Origin: Myxococcaceae bacterium
GTDB lineage: Bacteria; Myxococcota; Myxococcia; Myxococcales; Myxococcaceae
Assembly: GCA_018262385.1 (NCBI GenBank)
Contig: JAGSPQ010000145.1
Location: 1 to 7,585, forward strand
Direction: 5' to 3'
Length of the DNA stretch: 7,585 nt
Shown here: piece by piece, positions 6,256-7,585 of the stretch
Numbering within the stretch: position 1 is the first letter of the stretch
How the letters are laid out: each line of letters starts with the position of its first letter
Notes under the pieces: generated by a model
Told to the model about the DNA's origin: nothing
The model's database searches: none
The model's input: the letters and a program-made list of their open reading frames with translations, nothing else
Position numbers and translations under genes: made by a program

Positions 6256-7272
6256 CACCACCCGCTCGACCATCTGGTCGGTCGAGCCGGCGGCGTCGGT
6301 CAGATCAATCATTCGATGGGGAGGGTAGGGGTGCCCCCACCGCTCGACCGCCATGTGCAGGAACAGCGCGACGGTCGGCACCTGCATCGCCACCGACAGG
6401 TGCATCGGCCCGGTGTTGTTGCAGATGGTGAGGCCGGCCTGCCGCATCAGCGCCGCCAGCTGATCGAGGTCGGTCGGCGGGGCCAGCACCGCCCCCGGCA
6501 CGCCCGCCACCACCGCGCTGGCCAGCGGCTCTTCGCCGGGGCCCCAGGTCACCACCGGCGTCCGGCCCCTGGCCAGCAGCGCCCGGCAGACCCCGACGAA
6601 GACCTCGCGGGGCACCCGCCGGTAGTCGAGCCTCCCGCCGGGGTTGACCACCGCGTGAGGCGCGCCGCGCAGCGGCTCGAGCCAGGCCTGGTCGCCCTTC
6701 GGCTGGCGGAACCTCAGCGCCCGCGGCTCGCCGGTCACCCCCAGCGGGGACAGCAGGTGCAGCCGCTGCAGCAGCTCGCTCTGGGTGTCGCCCCGGGCGG
6801 GAACCGGCAGATCCATCAGCGCGCGGCCCGGGCCGACCGCGGGGCCGATCACCGCTCCTGCGCCGGCGATCAGCCGCGAGATCAGCAGCGCCGTCACCGA
6901 GGGCTCCGACCAGTTGCCGCAGTCGATCACCGCATCGAAGCGCTCCGCCCGCAGCCGCCGCACCCCGGGTGACAGCCGCCCCAACCACTTCAGCCGCCCG
7001 TCGTAGCCCCACAGCCTCGCGATCCCGGGCACCCCCTCCAGCACCCGGGTGACCTTCGGGTGGGTCACCACGTGCACTTCCCGCCCCGCCAGGGCCTCGA
7101 TCAGCGGGGTGGTCAGCAGCGCCTCGCCGACCCGGTTGTCGAGCCGCACCACCAGCACCCGCCGGGCGGTCTTCAGCCGCTCCAGCGCCCGCGCGCGGCG
7201 GCCCGGCCGCCACAGCAGCAGCGCCATCGCCCACGCCAGCAGCAGCTTCAGGGCCCGCTCGAGCGGCTTCAT
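6241..7272 (-). CDS. Glycosyltransferase family 9 (heptosyltransferase-type) protein
   Basis: A 343-residue GT-B protein of the ADP-heptose:LPS heptosyltransferase family (GT9), expected to add heptose or a related sugar to the LPS inner core at the cytoplasmic face of the inner membrane. The start is ATG 7272; the ribosome site is weak. Residues 1-37 precede the first beta strand and include a hydrophobic stretch (8-21) followed by an Arg-rich segment, a possible membrane-association region; some family members begin nearer residue 38. Landmarks: VLVVRLDNRVGEALLTTPLI (39-58); VHVVTHP (66-72); FDAVIDCG (112-119); VVNPGGRLDYRRVP (208-221); VVTWGPGEE (240-248); TDLDQLAALMRQAGLTICNN (267-286); TGPMHLSVAMQVPTVALF (287-304). 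Two motif acids differ from the usual pattern: Glu50 where IGD has Asp, and Asn286 where NDTGPMHL has Asp. It converges on the rfaE operon, whose product pathway supplies ADP-heptose, which supports the role. It could be a diverged member with another donor. Which waa gene it equals cannot be told. Confidence 0.85.
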   Translation of the reverse strand: MKPLERALKLLLAWAMALLLWRPGRRARALERLKTARRVLVVRLDNRVGEALLTTPLIEALAGREVHVVTHPKVTRVLEGVPGIARLWGYDGRLKWLGRLSPGVRRLRAERFDAVIDCGNWSEPSVTALLISRLIAGAGAVIGPAVGPGRALMDLPVPARGDTQSELLQRLHLLSPLGVTGEPRALRFRQPKGDQAWLEPLRGAPHAVVNPGGRLDYRRVPREVFVGVCRALLARGRTPVVTWGPGEEPLASAVVAGVPGAVLAPPTDLDQLAALMRQAGLTICNNTGPMHLSVAMQVPTVALFLHMAVERWGHPYPPHRMIDLTDAAGSTDQMVERVVAAIG

Positions 7273-7414
7273 CCGATCACTTCGGCAGCCCGGCCGACCC
7301 GCAAAGTGCTTCCGCTGGGCTCATGGGGCGGTGATCGCACCGTCTGCCCCGCCCTGACAAGCGCCCAGCCAGTTCCCGATTGACCGTCGAGGCAAAAGCC
7401 AGCACCGTCGGCCG
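7273..7414. other. Divergent intergenic region between GT9 gene and yicC
   Basis: This 142-bp gap separates divergent genes, so promoters for both should lie here. No convincing -35/-10 pair is visible: the plus-strand hexamers CTGACA (7354-7359) and TTGACC (7380-7385) lack a TATAAT-like partner at normal spacing. The only clear structure is a nested inverted repeat, listed separately. No ORF or RNA gene is supported. Confidence 0.5.
7314..7369. repeat. Nested inverted repeats upstream of yicC
   Basis: An outer perfect 7-bp inverted repeat, GCTGGGC (7314-7320) with GCCCAGC (7363-7369), encloses an inner hairpin: CGGTG (7329-7333), loop ATCG, CACCG (7338-7342). GGGG (7325-7328) and CCCC (7347-7350) can extend the inner stem to 9 pairs if TCTG (7343-7346) bulges out. 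No T-tract follows on either strand. Possible operator, leader structure or GC-rich coincidence. Confidence 0.35.
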
Positions 7415-7585
7415 ATGATCCGCAGCATGACTGGCTTTGGCCTGGGCCGAAGCGCGATTGGCACCGAGGAGCTGACCGTCGAGCTCCGCTCGGTGAACCA
7501 CAAGTTCTGCGAGGTGAAGGTCCGGCTTCCCCGCGAGCTCTCCGTTCTCGAGGGCTCGGTCGCCAAGTCGATCAAGGACAAGCTG
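7415..7585 (+). CDS. yicC: YicC family endoribonuclease, N-terminal part (runs off window)
   Basis: Fifty-seven codons are present with no stop before the window ends, so the gene is cut at its 3' end. ATG 7415 gives MIRSMTGFG, the characteristic start of YicC/YloC proteins; a second ATG at 7427 would give MTGFG. Other family landmarks follow: VELRSVNHKFCEVKVRLP (22-39), matching the conserved MRSVN-(H/Q)-(R/K)-(F/Y)-E pattern, and then LEGSVAKSIKDKL (45-57). The ribosome site is unclear. Family members, usually about 290 residues, are cytoplasmic and have been described as endoribonucleases or RNA-decay factors. In many bacteria yicC sits before gmk (guanylate kinase), so gmk may lie just outside the window. 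It has no evident tie to the LPS genes and is oriented away from the GT9 gene. Recognition is confident despite the short piece because the N-terminus is distinctive. Confidence 0.85.
   Translation, partial: MIRSMTGFGLGRSAIGTEELTVELRSVNHKFCEVKVRLPRELSVLEGSVAKSIKDKL

Noticed and set aside
7381..7483. Direct repeat TGACCGTCGAG at 7381-7391 and 7473-7483
   Set aside because: One copy is in the intergenic region and the other codes for part of YicC; two 11-bp copies with no further similarity look like coincidence.
1..7585. Search by eye for CRISPR repeats, tRNA or rRNA genes, transposases, att sites or phage genes
   Set aside because: Nothing matched: coding sequence is nearly continuous with housekeeping LPS genes and no abrupt change in composition.

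Overview
The window is GC-rich, compact bacterial DNA that encodes mostly the inner part of a lipopolysaccharide (LPS) pathway. Lipid A, Kdo and heptose functions show a Gram-negative with an outer membrane. Three things suggest a deltaproteobacterial or myxobacterial (Myxococcota-like) genome: very high GC at third codon positions, frequent GTG starts, and a lipoprotein with ZU5-like and Ig-like domains. That placement is inference from style, not from a search.

Layout. Bases 4-1323 (minus) encode a complete 439-residue lipoprotein. A 148-bp divergent gap (1324-1471) separates it from a tightly packed plus-strand operon at 1472-6240: waaA (Kdo transferase), a GT4-like glycosyltransferase, lpxK (lipid A 4'-kinase), rfaE1 (heptose-7-phosphate kinase) and rfaE2 (heptose-1-phosphate nucleotidyltransferase). 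Gaps inside the operon are 11 and 6 nt, followed by overlaps of 8 and 4 nt, so the five genes are very probably co-transcribed and partly translationally coupled. A minus-strand GT9 (heptosyltransferase-type) gene (6241-7272) meets the operon tail to tail with no spacer: the two TGA stops abut and form the centre of a perfect 12-bp palindrome. A 142-bp divergent gap (7273-7414) then leads to the first 57 codons of a yicC homologue, which runs off the window.

How the genes fit together. LpxK phosphorylates the lipid A disaccharide and WaaA adds Kdo. RfaE1 and RfaE2 make ADP-heptose precursors for GT9-type heptosyltransferases such as the convergent gene, and the GT4-like enzyme probably adds another core sugar. 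gmhA, gmhB and the ADP-heptose epimerase gene are not in this window.

I see no undescribed system, mobile element, CRISPR array or RNA gene. The observations most worth a second look are: conservative changes at motif residues in all three glycosyltransferases (Asp for the catalytic Glu in WaaA, D-x7-Q for E-x7-E in the GT4-like protein, Glu/Asn for two Asp in the GT9 protein); the palindromic stop-to-stop junction; and inverted repeats in both divergent intergenic regions.
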